Under the pieces are notes generated by a model. It was not told where the DNA came from. It worked only from the letters and a program-made list of their open reading frames with translations, and made no database searches. The position numbers and the translations under genes are program-made. From Mesorhizobium neociceri (GTDB lineage Bacteria > Pseudomonadota > Alphaproteobacteria > Rhizobiales > Rhizobiaceae): 64,000 nt of DNA. Below are positions 9,265-20,843 of this stretch, piece by piece. The stretch's first letter is position 1; each line of letters begins with the position of its first letter. The stretch lies in the NCBI RefSeq assembly GCF_013520985.1, contig NZ_JACDTY010000003.1, forward strand, positions 372,001 through 436,000, written 5' to 3'.

Positions 9265-10038
9265 TCAGCCCTTGATCGAATCGTTCATGCTCTTGATGAG
9301 GGTTTTTGCGCCGAGCGAAATCAGCGCGTGGTCCGAGCCCATCGCCAGCAGCCGGTAGCCCATCGCCACGACGCGGCCGGCGATGGCCGGCTCGATAACG
9401 TAGATGGCGGCATGCTTGCCTGCCTTGCGCGTCTGCTCGGCGATGGACGCGACGGTTTCCATCATGCTTTCCAGTGTCGAATTGACGGTAGCGCCGTTCG
9501 ACCAGGCGATCGAGAAATCCGACGGTCCGAGAAAGATGCCGTCAATGCCAGGCGTGTCGAGAATGCCGTCCAGCGCATCGAGCGCGGCGCGCGTTTCGAC
9601 CATGGCGAAGGCCATGGTGCGCGCATTGGTGTCGCGCAGCCACTCGGCCTGGTCGCCCTTGCCGTGGCGCGGAAAGGCATAGGTCGGGCCCCAGGAGCGC
9701 TCGCCGAGCGGCGGATATTTCATCGCGGCGGCAAACAGTTTTGCATCGGCCACCGAGTTCACCATCGGCGCAATCACCGCCTCGGCGCCAAAATCGAGGG
9801 CGCGGCTGGCCATATCGAAGCGGCCGACCGGAATGCGCACCAGCGCCGGCTTGTTGGCGGCGAGCACCGGCACCAGGCCGCGCAAGACAGAGTCTTCGTG
9901 ATGACCGCCATGCTGCATATCGAGGGTGACGGCGTCAAAACCCTGCTTGGCGATGATTTCGACCGTCAAGGCGTCCGGAACCCCGGACCAGGCGGTGAAC
10001 AGCGTTTCATCCGCCGCCAGGCGTGATTTCAGGGACAT
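9265..10038 (-). CDS. HpcH/HpaI family aldolase
   Basis: 257 aa from ATG at 10038; upstream in-frame sequence crosses a terminator and was not used. AWSGVPDALTVE, VTLDMQHGGH, ERSWGP, VETRAALDAL and GIFLGPSDFS are the class II pyruvate aldolase motifs, with the metal-binding Glu in VETR and Asp in GPSD. The family cleaves 4-hydroxy-2-oxo acids, such as 2,4-dihydroxyhept-2-ene-1,7-dioate, to pyruvate and an aldehyde. No homoprotocatechuate pathway genes are near, so the true substrate is open. Confidence 0.9.
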   Translation of the reverse strand: MSLKSRLAADETLFTAWSGVPDALTVEIIAKQGFDAVTLDMQHGGHHEDSVLRGLVPVLAANKPALVRIPVGRFDMASRALDFGAEAVIAPMVNSVADAKLFAAAMKYPPLGERSWGPTYAFPRHGKGDQAEWLRDTNARTMAFAMVETRAALDALDGILDTPGIDGIFLGPSDFSIAWSNGATVNSTLESMMETVASIAEQTRKAGKHAAIYVIEPAIAGRVVAMGYRLLAMGSDHALISLGAKTLIKSMNDSIKG

Positions 10039-10114
10039 CGGCGCTTTTCCTTGTTGGCTAGGACCTTTTCTAACAGGCCCACGCACAGTTTCAGCCGGAA
10101 AAGGCTGAAAAGGC

Positions 10115-10146
10115 AAAGAAAAACCGCCCGGTTGGGCCGGGCGGTC
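10115..10146 (-). terminator. Rho-independent terminator of the zeta-subunit gene
   Basis: On the minus strand a CCGCCCGG / CCGGGCGG stem with a 4-5-base loop is followed by TTTTTCTTT. It lies about 80 bases past the stop of the zeta-subunit gene and upstream of the aldolase, so it separates the two minus-strand genes. Confidence 0.85.
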
Positions 10147-10222
10147 GATTGGTCCAGTCATTCCTTGTTTGTCCCAGGTCCAGTCGCAAAACCGCAGGAC
10201 ACTTTCGCGGACCTGCTTCAGA

Positions 10223-10543
10223 TCAGGTGTTCTTGATCTGCTCGATCGCCTGCGCCATCAGCTCGTCCATGGTGCGGCGGATCTGATGATCCGACTGGTC
10301 GACGCCGGCGGCGTCGAAATCCTTACGGATCTTGCGGAATACGTCGTGGTCGCCAGCTTCCTCTATGTCGGAGACAACCACTTCCTTGGCATAGGCGTCG
10401 GCGTCAGAGCCGGACTTGCCCAGCTTTTCAGCGGCCCACAGGCCGAGCGCCTTGTTGCGGCGCGCCGCAGCCTTGAAGCGAAGTTCTTCGTCGAAGGCGA
10501 ATTTGCGCTCAAAACCCTCTTCGCGGTCTTTCATGCTGCTCAT
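10223..10543 (-). CDS. ATP synthase zeta (inhibitor) subunit, DUF1476
   Basis: 106 aa, start MSSMKDREEGFERKFAFDEE with a strong GGAGGGAAG site. It matches the DUF1476 family, shown in Paracoccus to be the zeta subunit that inhibits the F1-ATPase of alphaproteobacteria, acting like mitochondrial IF1 through its N-terminal inhibitory helix. The later KALGLWAAEKLG and DVFRKIRKDFDAAGV blocks are conserved in the family. As usual it is unlinked to the atp operon. About 275 bases without a gene separate it from purC. Confidence 0.88.
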   Translation of the reverse strand: MSSMKDREEGFERKFAFDEELRFKAAARRNKALGLWAAEKLGKSGSDADAYAKEVVVSDIEEAGDHDVFRKIRKDFDAAGVDQSDHQIRRTMDELMAQAIEQIKNT

Positions 10544-10817
10544 GGCTTCCCTCCGGTGAAATCGATTCGCGTTGGCGATGGATATGTGTGTTGCCGCAGC
10601 ACAAACCAAAAGGGCGCGGGTCGGTCAATATGCTACATCACTTGCTGCGCTGCGGCATTTCATTCCTGAAAGCGGTAGATGGAAAGGATTTGCCGATTGA
10701 GCAAACGGTGTGATTGGGATAGACCCGGCATTGAACCCACCCGTCGCCGCACTAATTTAGGCGGACGGACAGGAACTGGTCGCTTGCCGCCTGCCCGCAA
10801 ATCCAGAGAAAAATCAG

Positions 10818-11612
10818 ATGAAAAATCGCCGCCGCATTTATGAAGGCAAGGCCAAGATCCTCTATGAGGGACCAGAACCGGGCACGCTGATCCAGTTCTT
10901 CAAGGATGATGCGACCGCGTTCAACAAGAAGAAGCACGAGGTCATCGACGGCAAAGGTGTGCTCAACAACCGCATTTCCGAATACATCTTCAATCATCTG
11001 AACCGCATGGGCATTCCGACCCACTTCATCCGCCGGCTCAACATGCGCGAGCAACTGATCAAGGAAGTCGAGATCATTCCGCTCGAAGTGGTGGTGCGCA
11101 ATGTCGCCGCCGGTTCGCTGTCCAAGCGCCTCGGCATCGAGGAAGGCACCGTTCTGCCGCGCTCGATCATCGAATTCTATTACAAGGCCGATGCGCTCGA
11201 CGACCCGATGGTGTCGGAAGAGCACATCACCGCTTTCGGCTGGGCGAGCCCGCAGGAAATCGACGACGTCATGGCGCTCGCCATCCGCGTCAACGACTTC
11301 CTCTCCGGCCTGTTCATGGGTGTCGGCATCCAGCTCGTCGATTTCAAGATCGAATGCGGCCGCCTGTTCGAGGGCGACATGATGCGCATCGTCGTTGCCG
11401 ACGAGATCTCGCCGGATTCCTGCCGGCTGTGGGACGTGGCGACGCAAGACAAGCTCGACAAGGACCGTTTCCGCCGCGATATGGGCGGCCTTGTCGAAGC
11501 CTATCAGGAAGTGGCCCGCCGCCTCGGCATCATGAACGAGAACGAACCGCCGCGCCCGACCGGCCCGGTGCTCGTCGCCTCGACCGACGGCCTCAAAGGC
11601 AAGCCGCACTAG
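10818..11612 (+). CDS. purC: phosphoribosylaminoimidazole-succinocarboxamide synthase
   Basis: 264 aa. It joins CAIR and aspartate to [20 protein letters not shown] at the N-terminus is the SAICAR-synthetase ATP-binding loop; [24 protein letters not shown] and VDFKIECGR with [16 protein letters not shown] are the two family signatures (quoted only in outline). It is the first of the purC-purS-purQ-purL group on this strand. Its TAG stop at 11610-11612 lies inside the left edge of an intergenic palindrome. Confidence 0.97.
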   Translation: MKNRRRIYEGKAKILYEGPEPGTLIQFFKDDATAFNKKKHEVIDGKGVLNNRISEYIFNHLNRMGIPTHFIRRLNMREQLIKEVEIIPLEVVVRNVAAGSLSKRLGIEEGTVLPRSIIEFYYKADALDDPMVSEEHITAFGWASPQEIDDVMALAIRVNDFLSGLFMGVGIQLVDFKIECGRLFEGDMMRIVVADEISPDSCRLWDVATQDKLDKDRFRRDMGGLVEAYQEVARRLGIMNENEPPRPTGPVLVASTDGLKGKPH

Positions 11613-11709
11613 AACTGTCCATCGTTTCGAGGAACGCTGAACCGTTCTAGCTCTTTGTTTTGACGCAATTCCGGACGGAAAACCGCTTCACACTTTTCCT
11701 GGAATTGCT
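11609..11709. repeat. intergenic double-hairpin element, copy A
   Basis: About 100 bases with a first imperfect hairpin starting CTAGAACTG and a second hairpin bounded by GCAATTCC and GGAATTGC. It has the same architecture as 27497-27598 and 38290-38392. The CTAG at its left end contains the purC stop codon. It lies between purC and purS. Confidence 0.75.
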
Positions 11710-11740
11710 AAGACCAAACTCGAACAGGAACCTGTCCAGC

Positions 11741-11983
11741 ATGATCAAGGCCCGCATCACCGTCACTCTCAAGAACGGCGTGCTCGACCCGCAGGGAAAA
11801 GCCATAGAGCACGCCCTGTCGGGACTGGGGTTCGGCGGTGTCGGCCAGGTGCGGCAAGGCAAGGTCTTCGACCTCGAGCTTTCAGAGACCGACAAGGCCA
11901 AGGCTGAAGCCGACCTCAAAGCCATGTGCGACAAGCTGCTGGCGAATACGGTGATAGAGAATTATAGTGTGACGCTTACCTGA
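11741..11983 (+). CDS. purS: phosphoribosylformylglycinamidine synthase subunit PurS
   Basis: 80 aa, start MIKARITVTLKNGVLDPQG, with GLGFGGVGQVRQGKVFDLEL, the standard PurS fold. It forms the FGAM synthetase complex with PurQ (glutaminase) and PurL and channels ammonia. The start at 11741 removes an N-terminal stretch that would be encoded by the upstream repeat element. Confidence 0.96.
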   Translation: MIKARITVTLKNGVLDPQGKAIEHALSGLGFGGVGQVRQGKVFDLELSETDKAKAEADLKAMCDKLLANTVIENYSVTLT

Positions 11984-12003
11984 GGTTGTACCCGGGGGCT
12001 CGG

Positions 12004-12258
12004 ATGCCGGAAGTCACGAATGAGTTGATGTACGAACTTCTCAAGAAAATCCATTCACGAATGGATCGGCTTGAGAATGGTCTAGGCGAAGTCAAGCAGG
12101 AGATTGTTGCGATCAGGCTGCAGGCGTTGAGCACGCAGACGGACGTCAGCAACATCTACGCGATAACAGGTCGTATCGATCAACGTCTTGAGCGGATTGA
12201 GCAGCGCCTCGAATTGCGCGAACTCGCCGAAGCACAAAGGCCCTTTGAGCCGAAATGA
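12004..12258 (+). CDS. hypothetical coiled-coil protein
   Basis: 84 aa from ATG at 12004 with GGGGGCT upstream. The protein begins MPEVTNELMYELLKKI and is almost all helical with regular heptads (IHSRMDRLENGLGEV, IDQRLERIEQRLEL), so it probably forms a small oligomeric coiled coil. No family is recognised beyond similarity in style to short rhizobial coiled-coil proteins. It sits between purS and kptA within the purine group. Confidence 0.6.
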   Translation: MPEVTNELMYELLKKIHSRMDRLENGLGEVKQEIVAIRLQALSTQTDVSNIYAITGRIDQRLERIEQRLELRELAEAQRPFEPK

Positions 12259-12294
12259 CGCCGGTTCGGCAAATGGACTGAAACTGCCTTCACC

Positions 12295-12845
12295 ATGCCG
12301 AACGACACACAGATCTCGAAATTCATGAGCCTGGTCCTTCGGCACGCGCCGAAAGAGGCCGGGCTTTCGCTCGACGAAACGGTTGGGCTGATTTCAACAA
12401 GCTGTGCGCTGTCCTTCAATCGAAATTCGGCACCCCCCTAGCTGAGGTTGTCCGCATCGTCGATGAAAATCCGAAAAGGCGCTTTGCCGTCGAGGGCAAT
12501 CGCATCCGCGCCGTGCAGGGCCACAGCGTCGATGTCGATCTCGGCCTGCCGCATTCCATCCCGCCCGCCATCCTCTACCACGGCACCAAGGTGGAGTTTC
12601 TGCCCACCATCTTGCGCGAGGGCCTGACCAGCCAGTCGCGCCAGCATGTGCATCTGTCGAAGGATGTCGAAACCGCCCGCATCGTGGCGCGGCGGCGCAA
12701 GGGAAAAGATGTTATCCTTCAGGTCGACTCGGCAGCCATGGCTGGGGATGGCGAGATATTCTTTCTCTCCGACAACGGCGTCTGGTTGACCAATCATGTT
12801 CCGCCCCGGTATCTGCTTGAGATCAGCGAACAGGAATTGCCATGA
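12295..12845 (+). pseudogene. kptA: RNA 2'-phosphotransferase (Tpt1/KptA), frameshifted
   Basis: Reading from ATG at 12295 gives ISKFMSLVLRHAPKEAGLSLDE, the KptA N-terminus, and then goes out of frame. Restoring one missing base near 12375-12380 (GACGAAACGG to GACGAAAACGG) gives NGWADFNKLCAVLQ, which joins the open frame that runs to TGA 12843-12845 and holds FLPTILREGL, QHVHLSKD and FFLSDNGVWLTNHVP. KptA removes a 2'-phosphate from RNA using NAD. The stop overlaps the purQ start (ATGA at 12842-12845), so purQ translation may depend on it. A sequencing error cannot be excluded. Confidence 0.85.
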
Positions 12846-13510
12846 AATCCGCCGTCGTTCTTCTCCCGGGCCTCAACCGTGACCGCGACATGATCGCGGC
12901 GCTGACCAAGATTTCCGGACAGGCGCCGGCGACCGTCTGGCAGACCGACACCGAAATCCCCGATGTCGACCTCATCGCCATCCCCGGCGGCTTCTCCTTC
13001 GGCGACTATCTGCGCTGCGGCGCGATTGCCGCGCGCATGCCGGTGATGCGGGCGGTCGCTGAAAAGGCGGCCAAGGGCGTCATGGTCATCGGCGTGTGCA
13101 ACGGGTTCCAGATCCTAGTCGAGGCCGGCCTTTTGCCCGGCGCGCTGATGCGCAATTCCTCGCTGAAATTCGTCTGCCGGCAGGTGAAGCTCGAAATCGC
13201 CAACGCCAACACCATGTTCACCCGCCGCTATCAGCCGGGTCAGATCATTCGCACGCCGGTGGCGCATCATGACGGCAATTACTTTGCCGATGCCGACACG
13301 CTTGCCCGTCTCGAAGGCGAAGGCCAAGTGGTGTTTCGCTATGCCGAAGGCACCAATCCCAACGGCTCGATCAACGACATTGCCGGCATCATCAGCGAAA
13401 AGGGCAATGTGCTCGGCCTGATGCCGCATCCGGAGAACCTGATCGAGGCAGCGCATGGCGGCAGCGACGGCAGGGCCCTGTTCGAAGGTGCGCTCGGCAT
13501 CGCCGCCTAA
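12842..13510 (+). CDS. purQ: phosphoribosylformylglycinamidine synthase subunit PurQ
   Basis: 222 aa. It is the class I glutamine amidotransferase subunit that gives ammonia to PurL. The nucleophile is Cys86 in VIGVCNGFQ, with His196 and Glu198 in MPHPEN completing the triad; [12 protein letters not shown] near 49-60 is also diagnostic. The ATG overlaps the kptA stop codon. PurS lies about 900 bases upstream and PurL about 3.3 kb downstream. Confidence 0.97.
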   Translation: MKSAVVLLPGLNRDRDMIAALTKISGQAPATVWQTDTEIPDVDLIAIPGGFSFGDYLRCGAIAARMPVMRAVAEKAAKGVMVIGVCNGFQILVEAGLLPGALMRNSSLKFVCRQVKLEIANANTMFTRRYQPGQIIRTPVAHHDGNYFADADTLARLEGEGQVVFRYAEGTNPNGSINDIAGIISEKGNVLGLMPHPENLIEAAHGGSDGRALFEGALGIAA

Positions 13511-13553
13511 TATCCTTTTCGAAATTCCTTTCAAAGCGCGGGGGCGGCTGACC

Positions 13554-13964
13554 ATGAGACTGACGATTGCCCGGATGGCTCTCCTGACTGCCGCCGGGTT
13601 GGCGCTGGCGTCCTGCCAGTCGAGCCCGAAGAGTGCGCCGGTGCCTGCGGGCAAGAGCGCTTCGCTGCTCGCCATGGAACAAGTGGCGATATCGGCGCAT
13701 AAATGCTGGATCGCCAGCAAGGATCCCGCCTTCAAGTCGTATCAGATGGCCAATGAACTGAATTCGTTCAGCGGCACACCGCGCTTCCTGCTGGTGCCGG
13801 CCAAGCATTATGGCGGCAAGCCGTTGCTGGTCGTGCAGGCGCAAGGCAATTCCAGCCGCATCGACGTGTTCGGTCCGCTGATGGACGATCCGCTCGGTGC
13901 GCGCATCGGCTCCGATATTGCGCGTTGGCAGACGGGCAACCCTTCCTGCAACGCGGCCGCCTGA
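13554..13964 (+). CDS. small lipoprotein of unknown function
   Basis: 136 aa, start MRLTIARMALL. The N-terminus is a lipoprotein signal with lipobox LALASC (modified Cys near residue 22), so the product is expected to be anchored in a membrane facing the periplasm. Later sequence (AHKCWIASKDPAFKSY, FLLVPAKHYGGKP) has no family that I recognise. It begins 43 bases after purQ and is followed within 5 bases by a membrane-protein gene, so it may be co-transcribed with both. Confidence 0.7.
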   Translation: MRLTIARMALLTAAGLALASCQSSPKSAPVPAGKSASLLAMEQVAISAHKCWIASKDPAFKSYQMANELNSFSGTPRFLLVPAKHYGGKPLLVVQAQGNSSRIDVFGPLMDDPLGARIGSDIARWQTGNPSCNAAA

Positions 13965-13968
13965 CACC

Positions 13969-14607
13969 ATGGGTCGCTTCCTGCAGATTGCGGGATTGAT
14001 CGTCGGTCTGGCCGGGCTTGTCCTGCAAGCCTGCATCACCATCCCGGCTTCGATGGAAGCCGGCCGCAGTTTTCTCGGCTCCATCGTCTTTCTGTTCAGC
14101 TTTTTCACCATCCTGACCAACATCGGCGCGGTGCTGGTCCACGCCTCGCTGCTGTCGCCTTCGGGCTATGCCTGGCTGCCGGCCTTTGCCGGACCGCGGA
14201 TGCGGGCTGGCGTCGCGGTGTCCATCGCGCTGGTCTTTATCGTCTATGCGACGGTTCTGGCGCAGCTCTGGCAGCCGCAGGGCCTGTTCCTGCTCTGCGA
14301 CGTGCTGCTGCACTATGTGACCCCGGCGCTGTTCGTGCTGTGGTGGCTGGTGGCGGGCGCCGACGGCAGGACACGCTGGAGCGACATTTCCTGGTGGATG
14401 GCCTATCCGATCGCCTATCTCGCCTATGCACTGGCGCGCGCGCCGATTGCGGGCGAAGTGCCCTACCCGTTCCTCGACGTTGCGAAAAACGGCGCGGCCA
14501 GCGTCGCGCTTGCAGCGCTGGCCGTCACCGGGGTTTTCCTGGTGCTGTGCATTGTTGCCGTGCTTGTCGACAGGGGTGTCGCACGCCTCAGGGGCGTGCG
14601 CCGCTGA
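13969..14607 (+). CDS. Pr6Pr family membrane protein
   Basis: 212 aa with about six membrane segments (near residues 5-25, 38-62, 78-98, 105-128, 140-160 and 178-202). FFTILTNIGAVLVH in segment 2 and LLHYVTPALFVLWWL followed by PIAYLAYALARAPI are hallmarks of the Pr6Pr/FAR-17a family. Bacterial members have no known biochemical role. The start at 13969 lies 5 bases past the lipoprotein stop. Confidence 0.82.
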   Translation: MGRFLQIAGLIVGLAGLVLQACITIPASMEAGRSFLGSIVFLFSFFTILTNIGAVLVHASLLSPSGYAWLPAFAGPRMRAGVAVSIALVFIVYATVLAQLWQPQGLFLLCDVLLHYVTPALFVLWWLVAGADGRTRWSDISWWMAYPIAYLAYALARAPIAGEVPYPFLDVAKNGAASVALAALAVTGVFLVLCIVAVLVDRGVARLRGVRR

Positions 14608-14619
14608 CCGAACTACGGT

Positions 14620-14865
14620 TCAGTCCCAGAACCGCCTGATCCCTTCGCGGTGGGCGTCGCCACGCGACACACCGATATCCCTGAGCTGGTCGTCGGTCAT
14701 TTCCAGCAGGGCCATGCGGCCGCGGCGGCGCTCGATGAGCGCGTCGATCTGCTGCGCCAGTGACCTGACCACATGCACGATGCGGCTGACAAAGCCTCGC
14801 CGTCCAGACGGGCGCGGCCCGACCAGTTCAATGCCCGTATAGCGGATTGTCTCGATTGTGCTCAT
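14620..14865 (-). CDS. DUF1127 domain-containing protein
   Basis: 81 aa, start MSTIETIRYTGIE at 14865. The C-terminal RMALLEMTDDQLRDIGVSRGDA is the DUF1127 motif. Small DUF1127 proteins of alphaproteobacteria are Arg-rich, probably RNA- or protein-binding, and affect phosphate and carbon metabolism and small-RNA turnover. It diverges from the MocR regulator with a 93-base shared promoter region and may be its target. A second DUF1127 gene lies at 58873. Confidence 0.85.
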   Translation of the reverse strand: MSTIETIRYTGIELVGPRPSGRRGFVSRIVHVVRSLAQQIDALIERRRGRMALLEMTDDQLRDIGVSRGDAHREGIRRFWD

Positions 14866-14958
14866 TGTCTTTCTGCCGAGGTTGCAAATTGTACCCGTTT
14901 CGATACGACGCTGATATGTATTGACTCCTATTTCGGTGCAATATACAAAATTGTCACC
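14866..14958. promoter_or_regulatory. divergent DUF1127/MocR control region
   Basis: An AT-rich 93-base spacer between divergent genes, unlike the GC-rich surroundings. It contains AAATTGT twice in the same orientation (about 14885-14891 and 14949-14955 as AAAATTGTC) and the palindromic-looking ATACGACGCTGATATGTAT. MocR proteins often bind directly repeated sites in such divergent spacers. This is a candidate operator only. Confidence 0.4.
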
Positions 14959-16371
14959 ATGACAAATTGGCTTCCTGACCTCACCACCGGCTCCGGCCCG
15001 CTTTACCAGCGCCTTGCCGACAGCATCGAGTCGGACATCGACAAGGGCATCATCGATGCCGGGGCAAAACTGCCGCCGCAGCGCGATCTCGCCTATGACA
15101 TCGGCACCACGGTCGGCACGATCGGCCGGGCCTATCAGCTGCTGCGCGAGCGCGGGCTGGTGAGCGGCGAGGTCGGACGCGGAACCTATGTGCTGGCCCA
15201 GCAATCGGAAGCGGCTTCACCCGAATTCGCCGAGCCCGCAGTGCAAGGCACCCGCTATGTCGACGCACCGTCCGGCAAACTGCGCTTCGATAGCACGGCC
15301 GCACCCGACATCGGCCAGGGCGCCATTGTCGCCAACATGCTGTCGCGCACGGTGCAAGATCATCCGCATGAGATTTCCAGCTACACCAGGGACTTTCCGG
15401 AGCGATGGTTCGAAGCCGGCGCCCGCTGGCTGTCGCGCAATTCGTTCCGCCCGGCGGCCGAGACCATCGTTCCCACGCTCGGCACCCATGCCGCTGTAAT
15501 GGCGGCGATCGCGGCGCTCACCACGCCCGGCGACTATGTCGCCTTCGAGCACCTCACCTATTCCCAAATCGCCCGCAGTGCCGGGCTGATCGGGCGGCGC
15601 ACGGCGTTGGTGGCATCGGACGAGGAAGGTCTCGATCCCGAGGATTTTGAGCGCGTCTGCGCGCAAAAGCACCCGAAAATGATCTTCCTGATGCCGACGG
15701 TGCAAAACCCGACGCTGGCGATCCTGTCGGTTTCACGCCGCGAGGCGATCGCACGCGTCGCGCGCGAGTACAATGTCATTCTCATCGAGGACGATCTGTA
15801 TGGCGGCCTGACCGAGGATCCGGCGCCGCTGCTGGCCGAATATGCGCCCGAGCGCACCATTGTCGCCGGCGGCCTGTCGAAATCGGTCGCCGCCGGCGTT
15901 CGCGGCGGCTGGCTCTCCTGCCCGCCCGCCTATCGCCATCGCATCCGCGTCGCCCACAAGATGATGACCGGCGGCATGCCGTTCCTGCTGGCGGAGGTGA
16001 ATGCCCGGCTGGTTCTGTCAGGGCAGGCTGGCGATATCCGTCGGCGCTGCATTGCCGAAATCGCCGCCCGCATCGCCATCGTGCGCGAGACTTTGACCGG
16101 CTTCGCCTTCAGGTCACACGAGAACGTGCCCTTCGTCTGGCTGACCTTGCCCGACCCCTGGCTGTCCGGCACGTTCAGGAACGCCTGCCTCGAAAATGGC
16201 GTGCTCCTCGACGACGAGGACGAATTCAAGGCCGGGCGCTCCGAGCAGGTTTTCCATGGCGTGCGGTTCGGCGTCTCGCAGCCCAGGCGACGCGAGGAGA
16301 TCGCCGGTGGCGTCGCGGTGATCCGGCGGCTGCTGGAAGAAGGCCGCGCCGGCTACGACAGGTCTTCCTGA
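14959..16371 (+). CDS. MocR-type PLP-dependent aminotransferase-like transcriptional regulator
   Basis: 470 aa, start [19 protein letters not shown] at 14959; an upstream in-frame extension overlaps the divergent gene. Residues 10-78 are a GntR winged helix ([30 protein letters not shown]) and the rest is an aminotransferase fold with VQNPT and IEDDLYGG; the PLP-binding lysine is K308 in GGLSKSV. MocR regulators sense amino acids or PLP. It probably controls itself and the divergent DUF1127 gene; no metabolic target gene is adjacent. Confidence 0.9.
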   Translation: MTNWLPDLTTGSGPLYQRLADSIESDIDKGIIDAGAKLPPQRDLAYDIGTTVGTIGRAYQLLRERGLVSGEVGRGTYVLAQQSEAASPEFAEPAVQGTRYVDAPSGKLRFDSTAAPDIGQGAIVANMLSRTVQDHPHEISSYTRDFPERWFEAGARWLSRNSFRPAAETIVPTLGTHAAVMAAIAALTTPGDYVAFEHLTYSQIARSAGLIGRRTALVASDEEGLDPEDFERVCAQKHPKMIFLMPTVQNPTLAILSVSRREAIARVAREYNVILIEDDLYGGLTEDPAPLLAEYAPERTIVAGGLSKSVAAGVRGGWLSCPPAYRHRIRVAHKMMTGGMPFLLAEVNARLVLSGQAGDIRRRCIAEIAARIAIVRETLTGFAFRSHENVPFVWLTLPDPWLSGTFRNACLENGVLLDDEDEFKAGRSEQVFHGVRFGVSQPRRREEIAGGVAVIRRLLEEGRAGYDRSS

Positions 16372-16413
16372 CCCGTTGACGCTTAACCTGGTGGTCGCGC
16401 CCCCCGATCTCGG

Positions 16414-16578
16414 TCAGCCCTCTGCCTTGAAATTCCTGGCTTCCTTCGCGCCCTTGTCCTTGCCGTGCTTCTCGGCCAGGTCCTTGGCCTGCTTGGGCGA
16501 AACGTCGGTGGTCTCGGCAATATGCATAGCCTCCTTGTCCGAGAGGCGATTGTCTTTCTTGCCTTGCTTGGTGGCCAT
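16414..16578 (-). CDS. small charged hypothetical protein
   Basis: 54 aa, start [19 protein letters not shown] at 16578 with AGGAGATTCGCC upstream, which decides this start over a longer antisense frame. It is very hydrophilic and Lys/Glu-rich with a helix-turn-helix-like middle ([18 protein letters not shown]). It recalls other short rhizobial stress proteins, but I do not recognise a family. It sits antisense-facing between the MocR gene and purL. Confidence 0.6.
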   Translation of the reverse strand: MATKQGKKDNRLSDKEAMHIAETTDVSPKQAKDLAEKHGKDKGAKEARNFKAEG

Positions 16579-16768
16579 GGCGAATCTCCTGATTGGTTGG
16601 AGACCTAACGGCCGGCATGCCTTAGCGTTCCCCCCGGGCTCACCGCTGCTATCGTCACCTTGTGGCTTTCCGGCGTTTTTCGTCAGCGGATGGGGGTGTA
16701 TCGCGCCAAAGCTTGCGATAAGAGGGGACTCAGAAATCCCCCTCTCCCACGGATACCAATCGCTGCCC

Positions 16769-18996
<2,228 letters not shown>

Positions 18997-19000
<4 letters not shown>

Positions 19001-19521
19001 GCAGACTGGCTGCCCGGACGCTGATCGCAGTCGTCTTCTGGCCGTCGCTGTTCTTCTTCTGGTTCCTCGGCCCGTTCGTCTTCTTCCTGCTGTCGACGAC
19101 CTCGAGCGAGGTCTGTCCGCTGCTGGAGAGGCGCGAGCAGTTCCTTGAGGCGGCCAACGGCACGCTGCCGATGCTGGTGCTGCAAAACATCATCTATGCG
19201 GTTCCGATCATCTGCCTGGTGCTTTGGATCCGGCTTTTGCCGGACCCGGCGCGAGCAAGGCATGTCGTCACATGCATCAAGCTTTTTATTGCTGCTGCGA
19301 TCCTGGGAGCACTGTGGGAGTACGGCTCATCGCTGGCCTGCGATGGCTACGGCCAGGCGTTCTTCTCGCCGCTTTGGCGGATGACCAGCTATCTCTCCAT
19401 CGTCATTCTGGTGATCAACATTCCGCTCTATGTGCTGGTCTTCAGCCTTGGCCGGGGGTTCTCGACCCGCGATGACATCACTGAGGATGGTGTGGTCCAT
19501 CCGCGGCAGGATGGCCCTTAG
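18997..19521 (+). CDS. hypothetical membrane protein coupled to purL
   Basis: 174 aa from a TTG that overlaps the purL stop (TTGA at 18997-19000). No ATG lies near, and the protein is plausible from its first residues ([13 protein letters not shown]). Hydrophobic segments are near 8-32, 56-80, 92-110 and 126-152. One loop has [13 protein letters not shown] and the C-terminus is acidic and soluble. No family is recognised. The unusual start makes the N-terminus uncertain. Confidence 0.55.
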
Positions 19522-19627
19522 ACTCCGCCACCGACAGAACGGCTTCAACCCGAGCCAGAAAGGCTTTAGGCTTGCGCCCGAGTCACTTCGTAAAAGCTGC
19601 CTAGCCCGCCCAGAACAGGATTTTGCC

Positions 19628-19861
19628 ATGGCAATGGATGCCCACGACATCGAAAAACTGATCAAGGACGGCATTCCGGACGCCAAGGTGACGATCCGCG
19701 ACCTCGCCGGCGACGGCGATCACTATGCGGCCGAAGTGGTGGCCGAGAGCTTCCGGGGAAAGAGCCGCGTCCAGCAGCACCAGATGGTTTATGACGCGCT
19801 GAAGGGCAATATGGGCGGCGTGCTGCATGCGCTGGCGTTGCAAACCAGCGTGCCGGACTGA
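19628..19861 (+). CDS. BolA family protein
   Basis: 77 aa, start MAMDAHDIEKLIKDGIPDA. DHYAAEVVAESFRGKSRVQQHQMVYDAL holds the BolA fold with the invariant VxQHQxVY-type motif and His residues that bind a [2Fe-2S] cluster jointly with a monothiol glutaredoxin. That partner, Grx4, is encoded 1 kb downstream on the same strand. The BolA-Grx pair senses or traffics Fe-S clusters and iron status. Confidence 0.92.
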   Translation: MAMDAHDIEKLIKDGIPDAKVTIRDLAGDGDHYAAEVVAESFRGKSRVQQHQMVYDALKGNMGGVLHALALQTSVPD

Positions 19862-19873
19862 AGCCAGACTGGC

Positions 19874-20680
19874 CTACTGCGTCAGCGGCTGCCTTGCCAA
19901 AACGGCAATGATCGGTCCGGCCGGGAATTTTCCGCCGACGATCATCTTGTCGCCATCCGACAGCGCCGAGACCGCGCCGTCGAGGAACAGCGCGTTGCGG
20001 CAGCCGAGCGCGTCGCGAAACAGCCGCGCAAAGCTGCCGAAACTGACCTCAGACCGCGAGATCGCCAGCACAACTGTGTTTTCGTCGCGCACGCCGACGC
20101 CGTTCCTGATGTAGCGGGAAGTGCCGTTCGGTTCGAATCGCGGGTGAGTCTGGCCGTCGATCACCAGCATCGGGCCGGACTGCGTGGCGAAAGCAACGTC
20201 AGGCTTGGCAGCGGCATAGGTGCTGCTCTCCATGACCGTAGCCTTGCCGTCCTTGCCTACGAGGAAGACGCCGTTCGGCTTCAGGAAGAAATTGCCTTCG
20301 GCATCGGCAAGGTTGAGCGGGGACTTTTCGCTGCCATCCTCGACCAGCAGGCCAACCGGCGACAGATCCTCGTGATACATGCCGCCATTCATGGCGAGCA
20401 GCACCAGCCTGCCCTCGCCGGCAACCGCCTTGTCGAAGGCCTCCAGCGAGCCGAAGGGCTTGCCGTCGACACCGGCGTGAAAGACAGCGAGGTTATAGGT
20501 TCGCAGGTCGACTGTGCAGACGACATAGATCACGGCCTCGAAGGCGACATTCCGGCAAGGGGCCGGCAGTTCGCCGCCGATCACCAAAGGTGGCGGCGCG
20601 GGTCTTCTTGGCCACAAGACAACGGCCATCGCCGCCACCAGGATGGCGATCAGGAGGACGGCGCCGTATCGTCTTTTCAT
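19874..20680 (-). CDS. phosphodiester glycosidase (NAGPA-domain) family protein
   Basis: 268 aa, start [10 protein letters not shown] at 20680, with one N-terminal membrane anchor or signal segment (about 6-24). The domain shows [18 protein letters not shown] near 95-112, [25 protein letters not shown] and [10 protein letters not shown], the pattern of the phosphodiester glycosidase / N-acetylglucosamine-1-phosphodiester alpha-N-acetylglucosaminidase family. It is expected to act in the periplasm on a sugar phosphodiester. It is inserted in the opposite orientation between bolA and grx. Confidence 0.85.
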   Translation of the reverse strand: MKRRYGAVLLIAILVAAMAVVLWPRRPAPPPLVIGGELPAPCRNVAFEAVIYVVCTVDLRTYNLAVFHAGVDGKPFGSLEAFDKAVAGEGRLVLLAMNGGMYHEDLSPVGLLVEDGSEKSPLNLADAEGNFFLKPNGVFLVGKDGKATVMESSTYAAAKPDVAFATQSGPMLVIDGQTHPRFEPNGTSRYIRNGVGVRDENTVVLAISRSEVSFGSFARLFRDALGCRNALFLDGAVSALSDGDKMIVGGKFPAGPIIAVLARQPLTQ

Positions 20681-20843
20681 CGTCTTCCAGAGGCTGCTAT
20701 CGGCTCGGCTGCTTGGCCCAACACAGGCGATCCTTTGCGCCATTTCCGCGGCAGCGGCGCAAACATCTTGTTTCGGCCCATCTATGGGTTTATTTGATGG
20801 CTATGCTTCGAGCCTGACTCCCACAGGCGTGAAAGGATATTCC

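Noticed and set aside
20126..20145. GGTTCGAATC, a tRNA T-loop look-alike
   Set aside because: No acceptor stem or anticodon arm around it; it lies inside the phosphodiester glycosidase gene.
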